Positions 1-8,777 of a stretch of 64,000 nucleotides of DNA are shown in pieces. This DNA is from Candidatus Microbacterium phytovorans. Its GTDB lineage: Bacteria > Actinomycetota > Actinomycetes > Actinomycetales > Microbacteriaceae. The position numbers and the translations under genes were made by a program. Below the pieces are notes generated by a model. It did no database searches. It was given only the letters and a program-made list of their open reading frames with translations, and was not told the DNA's origin. The first letter of the stretch is position 1. Each line of letters opens with the position of its first letter. The DNA lies in NCBI GenBank assembly GCA_029202445.1, contig CP119321.1, positions 1,612,001-1,676,000 of the forward strand, in the 5' to 3' direction.

Positions 1-299
1 GCGGGTGCACGCCGCGTGAGGCGCATGCGGTCGCGCCACCCGTAGCGATACCAGATCGGCACGCGATCGACGCCCGCGAGTTCGGCGGCGTCATGGGCGG
101 TCACCCGGGCGCTGTTCGCGTCGCCGTCGGCGTCGTACCAGCGCAGGAATGTCCCGGCATCCTCGTGGTCGACGAGCGCTTCGGCGGGGAGCCACGTTCC
201 GTCGGCCGCCCAAAGGACGAGAGCGAGGATGCCGAGCGCCACCGCACCGCCGAAACCGAGCCACGCGAAGACCTCGATCACCGCATCGAGCGCGTTCAC
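1..299 (-). CDS. hypothetical membrane protein (partial, C-terminus off window)
   Basis: Reading leftwards from GTG at 299, an open frame runs off the window edge after 99 codons. The start is preceded by AGGAGG four bases upstream, a strong ribosome binding site. The protein begins VNALDAVIEVFAWLGFGG and has one hydrophobic segment at about residues 8-30, followed by a soluble acidic/aromatic part (WYDADGD, IWYRYGWRDR). This looks like a single-pass membrane protein with a cytoplasmic or extracellular tail. I do not recognise a family and assign no function. The right-hand neighbour is tRNA-Thr on the same strand. Confidence 0.7.
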   Translation of the reverse strand, partial: MNALDAVIEVFAWLGFGGAVALGILALVLWAADGTWLPAEALVDHEDAGTFLRWYDADGDANSARVTAHDAAELAGVDRVPIWYRYGWRDRMRLTRRAP

Positions 300-379
300 C
301 CGGCCTCCTGAGCCCTCGGATCGCCGCCGCGCGCGACCCGTACGACGAAGGCCCGCCGAGCGACGGGCCTTGCTTGTCG

Positions 380-452
380 AGCCACCTAAGGGAATCGAAC
401 CCTTGACCTATTCATTACGAGTGAATCGCTCTGCCGTCTGAGCTAAGGTGGC
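380..452 (-). tRNA. tRNA-Thr (anticodon CGT)
   Basis: On the minus strand the sequence folds as a full cloverleaf. The acceptor stem GCCACCT pairs with AGGTGGC. The anticodon stem ATTCA/TGAAT closes the loop CTCGTAA, giving anticodon CGT (threonine). The T arm contains GGTTCGATTCC and the discriminator base is T. No CCA is encoded. On the same strand TAAGAT (484-489) is a plausible -10 box about 30 bases upstream. Confidence 0.95.
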
Positions 453-560
453 GCGTGCTCTGCTCACGCATGCACGATCAACGATCTTACAGGGTCGGTG
501 AGGGTGCCGCGAACCGTGCTCCGCGGTCCTGCCTCGAACGCCCCGCCGCGTCGACGAGCG

Positions 561-2123
561 TCACTCGCACCGCAGCCCGTCTTCGGGCACCGTGCCGTCG
601 ATCAGGTAGGCGACGACGGCGTCATCGACGCACGCGTTGCCCTTGTTGAACCCCGTGTGCCCCTCCCCTACGCGCGTGACGAGCACGCCGGACGACAGCT
701 GATCGGCCAACGACTCCGACCACTCGTACGGCGTGGCGGGGTCGTTCGTGGTGCCGACGACGACGATCGGCGCGGCGCCCTCGGCGGTGATCGGCTCGCG
801 CACGCCGGTGGGTTCTGCCGGCCACACCTCGCACACGTCGACGCCCTGCCAATACGGTGCGATCGTGGGCGCCTTCTGCGCGATGAGGGCTTCGGCGGCG
901 GCCTGATCGGCATCGTCGGTGTCGAGCGGATAGTCCATGCAGTTGTACGCGCGGAACGCTTCGGTCGAGTTGTCTGCGTACGCGCCGTCGGGCGAGCGGC
1001 CGTAGTAGAAGTCGGCGAGTTGGAACGCCGTGTCCGGGTTCCCGCCGAGCGCGTCGTCGAGCGCCATCGTCAGGTAGCTCCAGCTCTCCTGCGAGTACAG
1101 CGCGGCGATGATGCCGGTCAGCAGGGAGTCGGCACCGAGCTCCCGGCCGTCGGACGCCTGCAGTGGCGAGCGGTCGACACTCGCGAGCAACGTGCCGAGG
1201 TCGGCCATCCCCTCGTCGACCGAACCGTCGAACGGGCACTCGCTGCTGTCGAGACAGTCGGCCATGTACGCACGCAGCGCCGACTCGAAGCCGACCGCTT
1301 GGATCGTGCCGACGTCGAGGCCCGGGATCGCGGGATCGATGGCCCCGTCGAGCACGAGGCGCCCGACCTGTGCGGGGAACAGCTTGGCGTACGTCGCGCC
1401 GAGGAAGGTGCCGTACGAGTAGCCGAGGTAGTTGAGCTTCGCGTCGCCGAGCACCGCCCGCAGGAGGTCGAGGTCGCGGGCCGCGTTGTCGGTCGTGATG
1501 AACGGGAGGATGCCGTCGCTGCCGTCGATGCACGCCTGCACGAACTCGTCGTTGCGTTCGGTGAGCTCGGCCTCCCAACCGGCGCTGCCGCGCGGGTCGG
1601 CGGGGATGTCGAACAGGTACGCGTCCATCTTCGCCGCGTCGAGGCAGGTCACGGCGGTCGACCGCCCGACACCGCGCGGGTCGAACCCGATCACGTCGTA
1701 CGCGTCGGCCAGCTCGTCGCCCACGGCGAACAGCGCGCTGTCGGCGATCATGTCGTAACCGCTGGCCCCCGGACCGCCGGGGTTGGTGAGGAGCGATCCC
1801 TGCGCGTCGCGGCCGGACGCCGCGCGGCGGATGACCGCCAACTCGATCTCGCCGGCATCCGGGTCGCTCCAGTCCAGGGGCGCCGTCACGGTCGTGCAGT
1901 CATAGCTGCCCGGGTCGGTGCCCTCGCACTCCTCCCACGACAACGCCTGCCCGTAGAAGTCCTCGAAGCCGGCGGGGACGCTGTCGAGGTTCGGAGACGA
2001 ACTGGGCGCCGCGGACGGCGAGGCCTCGGTCTTCGGGTCCCACAGGATGCCGCAGGCACTGAGGGTGAGGGCGGCCACCGCCAGCCCGGCGGTGACGGTC
2101 AGGAGACGACGAGTGCGGTTCAC
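561..2123 (-). CDS. alpha/beta-hydrolase lipoprotein, TAP-like (S33) peptidase family
   Basis: This 520-residue exported hydrolase resembles the Streptomyces/mycobacterial tripeptidyl-aminopeptidase family. The N-terminus (MNRTRRLLTVTAG...) is a signal peptide ending in the lipobox LSAC, so the mature protein should be a membrane-anchored lipoprotein. The oxyanion region is LTNPGGPGASG, GFDPRGVGRS follows, and the nucleophile elbow is GYSYGT with Ser236. The C-terminal TAP-like domain carries the late Asp (GTTNDPATPY) and His (GEGHTGF) of the triad. The GTG start at 2123 overlaps the holB stop by four bases (GTGA) and follows GGAAGGAC, so it is probably translationally coupled to holB. The substrate is unknown; small peptides are likely from the family. 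Confidence 0.88.
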   Translation of the reverse strand: MNRTRRLLTVTAGLAVAALTLSACGILWDPKTEASPSAAPSSSPNLDSVPAGFEDFYGQALSWEECEGTDPGSYDCTTVTAPLDWSDPDAGEIELAVIRRAASGRDAQGSLLTNPGGPGASGYDMIADSALFAVGDELADAYDVIGFDPRGVGRSTAVTCLDAAKMDAYLFDIPADPRGSAGWEAELTERNDEFVQACIDGSDGILPFITTDNAARDLDLLRAVLGDAKLNYLGYSYGTFLGATYAKLFPAQVGRLVLDGAIDPAIPGLDVGTIQAVGFESALRAYMADCLDSSECPFDGSVDEGMADLGTLLASVDRSPLQASDGRELGADSLLTGIIAALYSQESWSYLTMALDDALGGNPDTAFQLADFYYGRSPDGAYADNSTEAFRAYNCMDYPLDTDDADQAAAEALIAQKAPTIAPYWQGVDVCEVWPAEPTGVREPITAEGAAPIVVVGTTNDPATPYEWSESLADQLSSGVLVTRVGEGHTGFNKGNACVDDAVVAYLIDGTVPEDGLRCE

Positions 2124-3310
2124 GGGGTCCTTCCGCTGGCGACGGTGATGAGAAGGCTCTCCAGCGCGAGCGCGGGCGCGGCGTTGCCTTCCAGGTTGGT
2201 GCGGGTGACGGAGATCTGGTCGAGCACCGTGAGCGTGCGGGGCGCGTCCCACGCGGCGGCCAGGGCGGTCAGCTCGTCGGCGAGCTCGCGGTTGATGAGG
2301 TCGTCGCCCCGCGAGAACTGCAGCATGAGCGTGTCGCGGTACATCGACTCGAGATCGGTGAGCACACGGTCGATGCCGTCGCGCAGGCTGCGCGTCGCGC
2401 GCCGCTTCTGATCGTCTTCGAGCGCGCTCAACTGTCCGCGGACAGCGGGCGGCACGGCGCTGCCGGCCGGGATGCCGAGGGTGCGCAACAGCGCTTCCCG
2501 CTCGCTCTCGTCGCGTTCCGCCGTCAGCGCCTTGGCATCTTCCGTGGCGGCCTGCACGACACGCGCCGCGACGTCGACCGCATCGCCCACACCGCGCACG
2601 CGCAGCACCGCGCGCAGCGTCTCGTCGCGGCGGGCGCGGGCGGCTTCGTCGGTGGCGAGGCGCTGGGCCATACCGATGTGACGCTGGGCAAGGCGTGCAG
2701 ACTGCTCGGCGACGGCCGGGTCGGCACCGGTGCGCTGTGTGATGAGGCGGGCGACATCGTCGACGTCGGGCTCGCGCAGCCGGAGCGTGCGCACGCGCGA
2801 CCGGATCGTGGGGAGCAGGTCGGCGTCGCTCGGCGCGCACAGCACCCACACAGTGCGCTCCGGCGGCTCCTCGAGGGCTTTCAGCAGCACGTTGCTCGTG
2901 CGTTCGACCATGCGGTCGGCGTCTTCCATGACGATCACGCGGTAGCGGCCGAGCGACGGCGCGAAGTACGACCTCTCCACGAGCGCCCGCGCATCCTTGA
3001 TCGAGATGATGACGCCCTCGGTGCGCAGCGCCGCGAGGTCGGGGTGGGTGCCGGCCAGCACCTGACGCATGGCCGTCTCGTCGCCGGGCTCGGCGATGAG
3101 GGCGGCGGCGAACGCGTAGGCGAGGGTCGAACGGCCCGACCCGGGCGGTCCGGTGATCAACCACGCGTGAGCGAGTTGCGCCGGGTCGGACGCGGCCGCC
3201 TGCAGCTGCGCGACGGCATCCGCCTGGCCCCACACCTCGCCCCAGGGAACCTCTCGCGCCGCGGCGGGTGCCCCGTGCGACGCGGGGCGTGCCGAGGGTG
3301 CCGTCGTCAT
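2120..3310 (-). CDS. holB: DNA polymerase III subunit delta-prime
   Basis: This is the clamp-loader stator subunit, working with DnaX (gene at 30820-33042) and delta to load the beta sliding clamp. The 396-residue protein has an AAA+ core with P-loop-like GPPGSGRST, in which Arg replaces the Walker Lys, consistent with the non-hydrolysing role of delta-prime. VIVMEDADRM, LLKALEEPPERTVWVL and the sensor-1 region IRSRVRTLRL follow. The ATG at 3310 has no ribosome binding site, but TAGGCT lies seven bases upstream (3318-3323), suggesting a leaderless transcript inside the topA-tmk-holB cluster. The gap to tmk is 42 bases. The downstream lipoprotein gene overlaps the stop. Confidence 0.93.
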   Translation of the reverse strand: MTTAPSARPASHGAPAAAREVPWGEVWGQADAVAQLQAAASDPAQLAHAWLITGPPGSGRSTLAYAFAAALIAEPGDETAMRQVLAGTHPDLAALRTEGVIISIKDARALVERSYFAPSLGRYRVIVMEDADRMVERTSNVLLKALEEPPERTVWVLCAPSDADLLPTIRSRVRTLRLREPDVDDVARLITQRTGADPAVAEQSARLAQRHIGMAQRLATDEAARARRDETLRAVLRVRGVGDAVDVAARVVQAATEDAKALTAERDESEREALLRTLGIPAGSAVPPAVRGQLSALEDDQKRRATRSLRDGIDRVLTDLESMYRDTLMLQFSRGDDLINRELADELTALAAAWDAPRTLTVLDQISVTRTNLEGNAAPALALESLLITVASGRTP

Positions 3311-3317
3311 GGCGACC

Positions 3318-3323
3318 AGCCTA
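3318..3323 (-). promoter_or_regulatory. -10 box of leaderless holB promoter
   Basis: TAGGCT on the minus strand ends seven bases before the holB ATG (3310), with no Shine-Dalgarno sequence between. Together with the same arrangement at many other starts in this window it suggests transcription begins at or next to the start codon. Confidence 0.5.
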
Positions 3324-3352
3324 CGGGGTGCCGACGACGCCGCGTCGGGCGG

Positions 3353-4009
3353 TCAGGAGAGGAGCGCGGCGACGCGCGTGCGCACGCCCTCCGCCAACTC
3401 TTCGACGGGCCGCGTCGCATCGAGCACGAGGAAGCGGTCGGGTTCCGCGTGGGCGAGCGCGAGGTAGGCCTCGCGCACCCGGGTGTGGAAGTCGGCCTTC
3501 TCCGCCTCGAGCCGGTCGAACGGCTTGTCGTCGGCGTCGAGGCGGTGCCGTGCCGCGGCGGGATCGAGATCGAGGAGCACGGTGAGATGGGGAAGCGAGC
3601 CGCCCGTCGCCCACAGCGACAGGTCGCGGATCTCGCCCGGGTCGAGCACGCGACCGGCACCCTGGTAGGCGACGGAGGAGTCGAGGTAGCGGTCCTGGAT
3701 CACGACCTCGCCACGCGCGAGCGCCGGCTGCACGAGCGTGGCGACGTGGTGCGCACGGTCGGCGGCGTAGAGGAGCGCTTCGGCTCGGGGGGCGATGTCG
3801 CCGCGATGGTGGAGGACAATGTCGCGGATGAGGTTGCCGACCTCGGTTCCACCGGGCTCCCTCGTGCGTACGACGGTGCGCCCCTCGCCGCGCAGCCACT
3901 CCTCCAGTCGGGTCGCCTGCGTCGTCTTGCCGGACCCGTCGCCGCCTTCGAACGTGATCCACAGCCCGCCCGGTTTCGCCGGGATGGGCTGCGGCGCGGG
4001 TGAGCTCAC
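3353..4009 (-). CDS. tmk: thymidylate kinase (dTMP kinase)
   Basis: It phosphorylates dTMP to dTDP with ATP, a step required for dTTP from both the de novo and salvage routes (tdk is at 20054-20710). The 218 residues match the family length. The P-loop GGDGSGKTT is at residues 22-30, the dTMP-binding REPGGTEVG follows, DRYLDSSVAYQGAGR is the DRY motif region, and a C-terminal lid carries Arg-rich segments. The start is GTG at 4009, overlapping the topA stop by four bases (GTGA), so the two genes are very probably translationally coupled. A 42-base gap separates it from holB. Confidence 0.96.
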   Translation of the reverse strand: MSSPAPQPIPAKPGGLWITFEGGDGSGKTTQATRLEEWLRGEGRTVVRTREPGGTEVGNLIRDIVLHHRGDIAPRAEALLYAADRAHHVATLVQPALARGEVVIQDRYLDSSVAYQGAGRVLDPGEIRDLSLWATGGSLPHLTVLLDLDPAAARHRLDADDKPFDRLEAEKADFHTRVREAYLALAHAEPDRFLVLDATRPVEELAEGVRTRVAALLS

Positions 4010-6726
4010 TTCTTGGCCGGCGTCTTGCGGGTCGTAGGCCGACGCGTCGTGCGCTTGGGGGCGGGACCCTTCGCGCGCTTCTCGGCGAGCATCTGCACGG
4101 CGATCTCGTAGGTGATGTCGTCGGGCGTCTGTCCGCGCGGGATCGTGACGTTCGTCGTTCCGTCGGTGACGTAGGCACCGAAGCGGCCGTCCTTGATGCG
4201 GATCGGCTTCTCGCTCACCGGGTCGGCCTCGAACTCCTTCAGCGAGGTGGCGGCGCGGTTGGCGTACTTCGGCAGCGCGTAGATCTCCAGGGCCTGATCG
4301 AGCGTGATGTCGAAGATGAGCTCTTCGCTGCCGATGCTGCGCGAATCGGTGCCCTTCTTGATGTACGGGCCGTAGGGGCCGTTCTGGGCGGTGATCTCGA
4401 CCCCCGTCTCGGGGTCGACACCGACGACGCGCGGGAGCCCGAAGAGCTTCAGCGCGGTGTCGAGGTCGATCGTCTCGGGAGACATGCTCTTGAACAGCGA
4501 GGCGCGGCGCGGCTTGGGTGCGGCATCCTTCTTCGCTCCGCGCTTCTTCGGCGCCTCCTCGACCGGTGCTTCGCTCTCCGGCAGAAGCTCCTCCAGGTAG
4601 GGACCGAAGCGGCCGTCCTTCACGACGATGTCGCGACCGTTGTCGGGGTTCTGGCCGAGTACCCGGTCGCCGCCGACGGGTGCGTCGATGAGCTCCTGCG
4701 CCTTCGCGGGAGTGAGCTCGTCGGGTGCGAGGTCGTCGGGTACGTTGATCCGGCGCGGGTTCTCGTCATCGCCGGGCACCTCCAGGTACGGGCCGTAGCG
4801 GCCGAACCGGAGCACGGCGACGTCGCCGATCGGCGTCGAGTTGATCTCGCGCGCATCGATGTCACCGAGGTTGTCGACGACGTTGCGGAGCCCGACGTGG
4901 TCGTCCGCGCCGAAGTAGAACTTCCGGAGCCACTCGGCACGGTCCTGCTCACCGCGGGCGATCGCGTCGAGGTCGTCTTCCAGAGCCGCCGTGAAGTCGT
5001 AGTCGACGAGGTCGGAGAAGTGCTGCTCGAGAAGGCGGACGATGCTGAACGCGAGCCAGCTGGGCACGAGCGCCTGTCCGCGCTTGCTGACGTAGCCGCG
5101 GTTGAGGATGACGTCGATGATGCTCGCGAACGTCGAGGGCCGACCGATGCCCTTCTCTTCGAGCGCTTTGACGAGCGATGCCTCCGTGTAGCGGGGCTTC
5201 GGGCTCGTCGCGTGCCCCTTCGCCTCGATGTCGCGGAGGCTGACCGCGTCGCCGACGGTGAGCGCCGGGAGCGACTGGTCGTCGGACTTGTCGGCGTCCC
5301 CGCGCTTCTCGTCGCGGCCTTCCTCGTAGGCGTCGAGGAACCCCTTGAAGGTGTAGACGGTGCCGGATGCCGTGAACGCGGCGACCTTGCCGCCGGCGGC
5401 GACATCGATCGTGACGGTCGTGGTCTCGTACTTCGCATCGGCCATCTGGCTGGCGACGGTGCGCTTCCAAATCAGGTCGTAGAGGCGCATCTCGTCGCGG
5501 TCCAAGGAGGACGCGACGGAGGCGGGCGTGCGGAAGTCCTCGCCGGACGGGCGGATCGCCTCGTGCGCCTCCTGCGCGTTCTTGCTGTTGTTGCGGTAGC
5601 TGCGCGGGTTCGCGGGAACCGCCGTGTCGCCGTAGAGCGCGACGGCCTGTGCGCGCGCGGCCGACACGGCCTGCGTCGACAGTGCCGTCGAGTCGGTGCG
5701 CATATAGGTGATGAAGCCCTTTTCGTAGAGCCGCTGCGCGACGCCCATGGCGTGCTTGGCACTCATCGAGAGCTTGCGGCCGGCCTCCTGCTGGAGCGTG
5801 GAAGTCGTGAACGGCGGCTTGGGGCTCCGGGTTCCGGGCTTGGCTTCGACGGAGGTGACGGTGCCCGTTCCGACGGCTTCGATGGCGGCGGCGAGGTCGC
5901 GCACCTGGCCTTCGGTGAGCACGACGACGGCCTTCTTCAGCTCGCCGCGGTCGTCGAAGTCGGTGCCCCGGGCGAGGGGCGCCCCGTCGAGGCGGGAGAG
6001 TCGCGTCGCGAAGGCGTCGGAGGACTCCTTCGCCGCGTGCGCCTCGACGTCCCAGTACGACGCGGACACGAACGCCATGCGCTCGCGCTCCCGGTCGACC
6101 ACGAGTCGCGTGGCGGCGGACTGGACGCGGCCCGCGGACGTTCCCTGCCCGACCTTCCGGCGCGTGACGTCGGAGACGTCCCAGCCGTACAGCCGATCGA
6201 GGATGCGGCGGGTCTCCTGCGCGTCGACGAGAGCGAGGTCGAGTTCGCGGGTGTTGTCGACGGCGGCGCGGATGGCATCCTTCGTGATCTCGTGGAAGAC
6301 CATGCGCTTGACGGGGACCTTCGGCTTCAGCGCCTCGAGCAGGTGCCACGCGATGGCCTCGCCTTCGCGATCCTCATCGGTGGCGAGGAGCAGTTCGTCG
6401 GCGGTTTTCAGTGCGCGCTTGAGCTCGGCGACGGTCTTCTTGCCGCGATCACTCTCCACATATAGAGGGGTGAAGTCGTTCTCGATGTCGATCGAGTACT
6501 TGCCCACGGAGGTCTTCTTGAGCTCGGCGGGGATGTCCTTCTTCTCTGCGAGGTCGCGGATGTGACCGACGGAGCTGAGCACTTCGTAGCCGTCGCCCAG
6601 GTATCCCTGGATCGACTTCATCTTGGTCGGCGACTCGACGATCACGAGCTTCTTGCCGCTCGCGCCTTTCGTGCCGGTCGCGCTCTTCGTGCCCGCGCCT
6701 TTCGTGCCCTTGGTGCCTTCAGCCAC
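4006..6726 (-). CDS. topA: DNA topoisomerase I (type IA)
   Basis: This 906-residue enzyme relaxes negative supercoils through a 5'-phosphotyrosine link. The TOPRIM domain starts at KLVIVESPTKMKSI, and the acidic ATDEDREGEAIAWHL is at about residues 115-130. The catalytic tyrosine is Tyr341 in GFITYMRTDST. The C-terminus has several repeat domains with the pattern DGRFGPYL/NGPYGPYI instead of Cys4 zinc fingers, and ends in a Lys/Arg-rich tail (KRTTRRPTTRKTPAKK), as in other actinobacteria. The start chosen is GTG at 6726, preceded by AAGAAAGGACG; an ATG 16 codons upstream has no ribosome site. The first 25 residues are an unusual Gly-Thr-Lys-rich leader. It heads topA-tmk-holB. Confidence 0.96.
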   Translation of the reverse strand: MAEGTKGTKGAGTKSATGTKGASGKKLVIVESPTKMKSIQGYLGDGYEVLSSVGHIRDLAEKKDIPAELKKTSVGKYSIDIENDFTPLYVESDRGKKTVAELKRALKTADELLLATDEDREGEAIAWHLLEALKPKVPVKRMVFHEITKDAIRAAVDNTRELDLALVDAQETRRILDRLYGWDVSDVTRRKVGQGTSAGRVQSAATRLVVDRERERMAFVSASYWDVEAHAAKESSDAFATRLSRLDGAPLARGTDFDDRGELKKAVVVLTEGQVRDLAAAIEAVGTGTVTSVEAKPGTRSPKPPFTTSTLQQEAGRKLSMSAKHAMGVAQRLYEKGFITYMRTDSTALSTQAVSAARAQAVALYGDTAVPANPRSYRNNSKNAQEAHEAIRPSGEDFRTPASVASSLDRDEMRLYDLIWKRTVASQMADAKYETTTVTIDVAAGGKVAAFTASGTVYTFKGFLDAYEEGRDEKRGDADKSDDQSLPALTVGDAVSLRDIEAKGHATSPKPRYTEASLVKALEEKGIGRPSTFASIIDVILNRGYVSKRGQALVPSWLAFSIVRLLEQHFSDLVDYDFTAALEDDLDAIARGEQDRAEWLRKFYFGADDHVGLRNVVDNLGDIDAREINSTPIGDVAVLRFGRYGPYLEVPGDDENPRRINVPDDLAPDELTPAKAQELIDAPVGGDRVLGQNPDNGRDIVVKDGRFGPYLEELLPESEAPVEEAPKKRGAKKDAAPKPRRASLFKSMSPETIDLDTALKLFGLPRVVGVDPETGVEITAQNGPYGPYIKKGTDSRSIGSEELIFDITLDQALEIYALPKYANRAATSLKEFEADPVSEKPIRIKDGRFGAYVTDGTTNVTIPRGQTPDDITYEIAVQMLAEKRAKGPAPKRTTRRPTTRKTPAKK

Positions 6727-6866
6727 TGGCGTCCTTTCTTCGATGCACACCATACACACCGCACAGGGGTGCAATCTCCGAGAGCGCCCGGGGATCGAGG
6801 TCGCAGCACCCGTGTTCTCTCACGGCGCAGGTGCGGCGACCCGCGAGGCGACGGCACGGGCCGAGC

Positions 6867-7223
6867 TCACCCCGGCGGCCCCGCCCGTGCCCTCGCCGTC
6901 GGCTGGAACGGACCGAGCGGCACGGCCACCATGACCGTCGCGACCACCCCGTCGACGTCGCACCCGAGCAGGACGCCGCCCACACGCTGAGCCGTCTCGG
7001 CCGCCCGTGCGCACGGCTCCCCCGCGATGGCTCCGGATGCCGCATCGGCGGCGGCGAGCGCCGCAGCGTCGGCCGCGCCCGCCGCCCGAGCCATGCGGAC
7101 CGATACCGCGCCGGCGGTCGCGCAGCCCACCGCGAGCGTCGCCACGACGGCGGTGGCGCCGACGGCGAGGGCGAGGCCGCTCACGAGTGCGACCCCGCCA
7201 TCACAGCCCTCCCGAAAGGGCAC
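6867..7223 (-). CDS. TadE-like pilus-assembly helper protein (Rv3654c-like)
   Basis: This 118-residue protein is the last gene of the Tad/Flp operon. After a short N-terminus (VPFREGCDGG) comes one long hydrophobic helix at about residues 12-35, then Ala-rich sequence with paired cysteines (GEPC, GCDVDG) and a short C-terminal domain. Position and layout fit the family of helicase/secretion-neighbourhood TadE-like proteins found after TadE in actinobacteria (established knowledge). The GTG start at 7223 lies inside the end of the preceding TadE gene (23-base overlap), so translation is probably coupled. Length and start are moderately certain; biochemical role is unknown. Confidence 0.7.
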   Translation of the reverse strand: MPFREGCDGGVALVSGLALAVGATAVVATLAVGCATAGAVSVRMARAAGAADAAALAAADAASGAIAGEPCARAAETAQRVGGVLLGCDVDGVVATVMVAVPLGPFQPTARARAGPPG

Positions 7224-7548
7224 ACGATCTCGCCGTCAGGGCGGGAAGCGGCAGCGGCACGCCGCTGGGCGCGGAGACGTCGACGCAATCGAAGTCTCCG
7301 TCGGAGCCGATCGCGACGCGAGCGCCGGAGACGAGGACGGCGACCGCCTCGCGCACGCGGCCGTCGCCCTCGCCACGGGCCGCGAGTCGCGCACCCTGGG
7401 CAGCCGCCTGCTCGAGCCGCACCTGCCGGGACGTGCCCGCAAGGGTGGCCGCGGCGAGCGCGACGATCAGCACGACGGCGGGGACGACGACCGCGAACTC
7501 CGCCGCCACCGATCCGAGGTCGTCACCGATCGACCGACGGTGGGTCAT
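7201..7548 (-). CDS. TadE-family pseudopilin
   Basis: A 115-residue pseudopilin of the Flp/Tad system. The signature is a short basic N-terminus (MTHRRSIGDDLGSVAAEFAVVVPAVVLIVALAAAT), with the AAEFA-type peptide followed by a hydrophobic helix, then an amphipathic segment (QVRLEQAAAQGARLAARGEG) typical of TadE. Two cysteines (FDCVD, SCALSGG) may form a disulphide. The ATG at 7548 is used here. A GTG at 7578, overlapping the DUF4244 stop (GAGTGA), is in frame and would add ten residues including a repeated GRR motif; neither start has a good ribosome binding site. Confidence 0.78.
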   Translation of the reverse strand: MTHRRSIGDDLGSVAAEFAVVVPAVVLIVALAAATLAGTSRQVRLEQAAAQGARLAARGEGDGRVREAVAVLVSGARVAIGSDGDFDCVDVSAPSGVPLPLPALTARSCALSGGL

Positions 7549-7574
7549 CCGACGCCCGTTCACCCGACGCCCGC

Positions 7575-7814
7575 TCACTCGACGGTGAGGGCGCGACGCA
7601 CGAGGTCGGTCAGGATGCCGCGTACCTCGTCGCTGCGCATGATCACGACGAGGAGGCCCGCGAAGGCGACCGCCGCCATCGTGGCGATCGCATACTCCGC
7701 GGTGGCGGCGCCGGTCTCGTCGGCGAACAGCCGCGTAGACCGGCGACGCGTGAGGTCGGGAAATCCGGCCGGATGCGGGCGAGATTTCCGGAGGAGAGAG
7801 CGGTGATGAGTCAT
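7575..7814 (-). CDS. DUF4244 protein, Flp-pilin-like subunit
   Basis: A 79-residue small pilin-type protein. Residues 32-60 contain ETGAATAEYAIATMAAVAFAGLLVVIM, which matches class IVb (Flp) prepilins: an acidic residue and Ala-Glu-Tyr directly before a hydrophobic helix. It is preceded by a basic N-terminus. DUF4244 proteins sit in actinobacterial Tad loci at the position of the major pilin (established), so this is the likely structural subunit. The ATG at 7814 follows AGAAAGGAG at good spacing, the best ribosome site in the operon, consistent with high expression. No prepilin peptidase gene is in the window. Confidence 0.82.
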   Translation of the reverse strand: MTHHRSLLRKSRPHPAGFPDLTRRRSTRLFADETGAATAEYAIATMAAVAFAGLLVVIMRSDEVRGILTDLVRRALTVE

Positions 7815-7868
7815 GAGGACTCCTTTCTGGTTTCGAGTGGCTGGGCGGTCTGAGGCTGAGCCGATCGG

Positions 7869-8777
7869 TCAGAAGACGACGGGGGCGGACGACAGCACGG
7901 ACAGGAGCATGGGCGCGACCCCCAGAAGCAGGAAGGCGGGCAGGGTGCACACCCCGAGCGGCAGGAGGAGTCGGCCGCTCAGTTTCGCGGCGCGCAGCCG
8001 CCCCTCGGTCCGGGTGGCACGGCGGCGGTCGGCCGCCTCCGCTTGCAGCAGCTCCACGGCCGGCGCTCCGCATCGGCGTGACAGTGCGAGGACGGATGCC
8101 GTGGCATCCCGCGCATCGGCGCACCCCGCATCCTCGACGACGGCGAGTGCGCGATCGATCGACACACCGCCGCTGAGCGCGATCGTCACGAGCTCGTGCG
8201 ACCATCCCGCGATGCCGTCTGGCGGCTGCGCTCGCCGCACGAGCGTGGCCGTCCAACGCCGCGCGACGACCATGAGAGCGATGCCACCCCCGGCGCTGGC
8301 GAGCCCCAGCGGACTGGACAGCGCGCCAGCGACGTCGAAGCCGAAGGCGGCGACCAGAACGATCGCGAGGAGCGGAAGCCACGCGATGAGCCGCGCGGTG
8401 ACCGCGGGCTCCGCGAGCGCAACGGCGACGTCGTGGCGGGCCTGCTCCGCGTCGCGCAGAGTCTCGGCCACCGTCCGGAGGCTCGGCGCGAGGGGCGCGC
8501 CCACCGTTGTGGCCACGCGCCACGCGATCCCCACCTCCGCCCACACCCCGCCGCGACGCCGGCAGGCCTCGGCGATCCCGGCACCATCGATCACCTTCTC
8601 CGCGATCGCCGTGTCATCGATCGGGCCCGCCATACCCCCGACCGGTGCGGTGCTCGCCGTGATCTCCCCCCAGGCCCGCGCCGGAGTGAGACCCGCCTGC
8701 AGAAGCACCGCCAGCCGGTGGACGTCGGTCGCGACCGTCTCGGCATCCGGGATGGATCGACGATCTGCCCTCGTCAC
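7869..8777 (-). CDS. type II secretion F family protein (TadB/TadC-like)
   Basis: This 302-residue inner-membrane platform protein belongs to the Tad system. A cytoplasmic N-terminal helical domain (LAVLLQAGLTPARAWGEI) is followed by hydrophobic segments LIAWLPLLAIVLVAAFGF and GIALMVVARRW, then a second helical half (ELVTIALSGGVSIDRALAVVEDAG) and a C-terminal membrane helix (LLLPLGVCTLPAFLLLGVAPMLL). The repeated 'L-GG-S/L' helical motif is typical of T2SF domains. Tad systems usually have separate TadB and TadC; only one F gene is present here. The GTG start at 8777 overlaps the tadA stop by four bases. Confidence 0.85.
   Translation of the reverse strand: MTRADRRSIPDAETVATDVHRLAVLLQAGLTPARAWGEITASTAPVGGMAGPIDDTAIAEKVIDGAGIAEACRRRGGVWAEVGIAWRVATTVGAPLAPSLRTVAETLRDAEQARHDVAVALAEPAVTARLIAWLPLLAIVLVAAFGFDVAGALSSPLGLASAGGGIALMVVARRWTATLVRRAQPPDGIAGWSHELVTIALSGGVSIDRALAVVEDAGCADARDATASVLALSRRCGAPAVELLQAEAADRRRATRTEGRLRAAKLSGRLLLPLGVCTLPAFLLLGVAPMLLSVLSSAPVVF

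Noticed and set aside
561-3233. A single 890-residue fusion of clamp-loader and hydrolase sequence
   Set aside because: The upstream part is an alternative frame of holB; the hydrolase starts at its own GTG at 2123 with a signal peptide and ribosome site.
2678-4003. Long plus-strand open frame opposite holB and tmk
   Set aside because: It is an antisense shadow of the minus-strand genes; high G+C content keeps the opposite frames open. The composition is Arg/Val/Gly-rich with no motif.
4000-6465. 821-codon plus-strand frame opposite topA
   Set aside because: It lies entirely antisense to topA, which has full-length catalytic and domain motifs. The protein is repetitive Arg/Leu/Asp sequence without recognisable domains.
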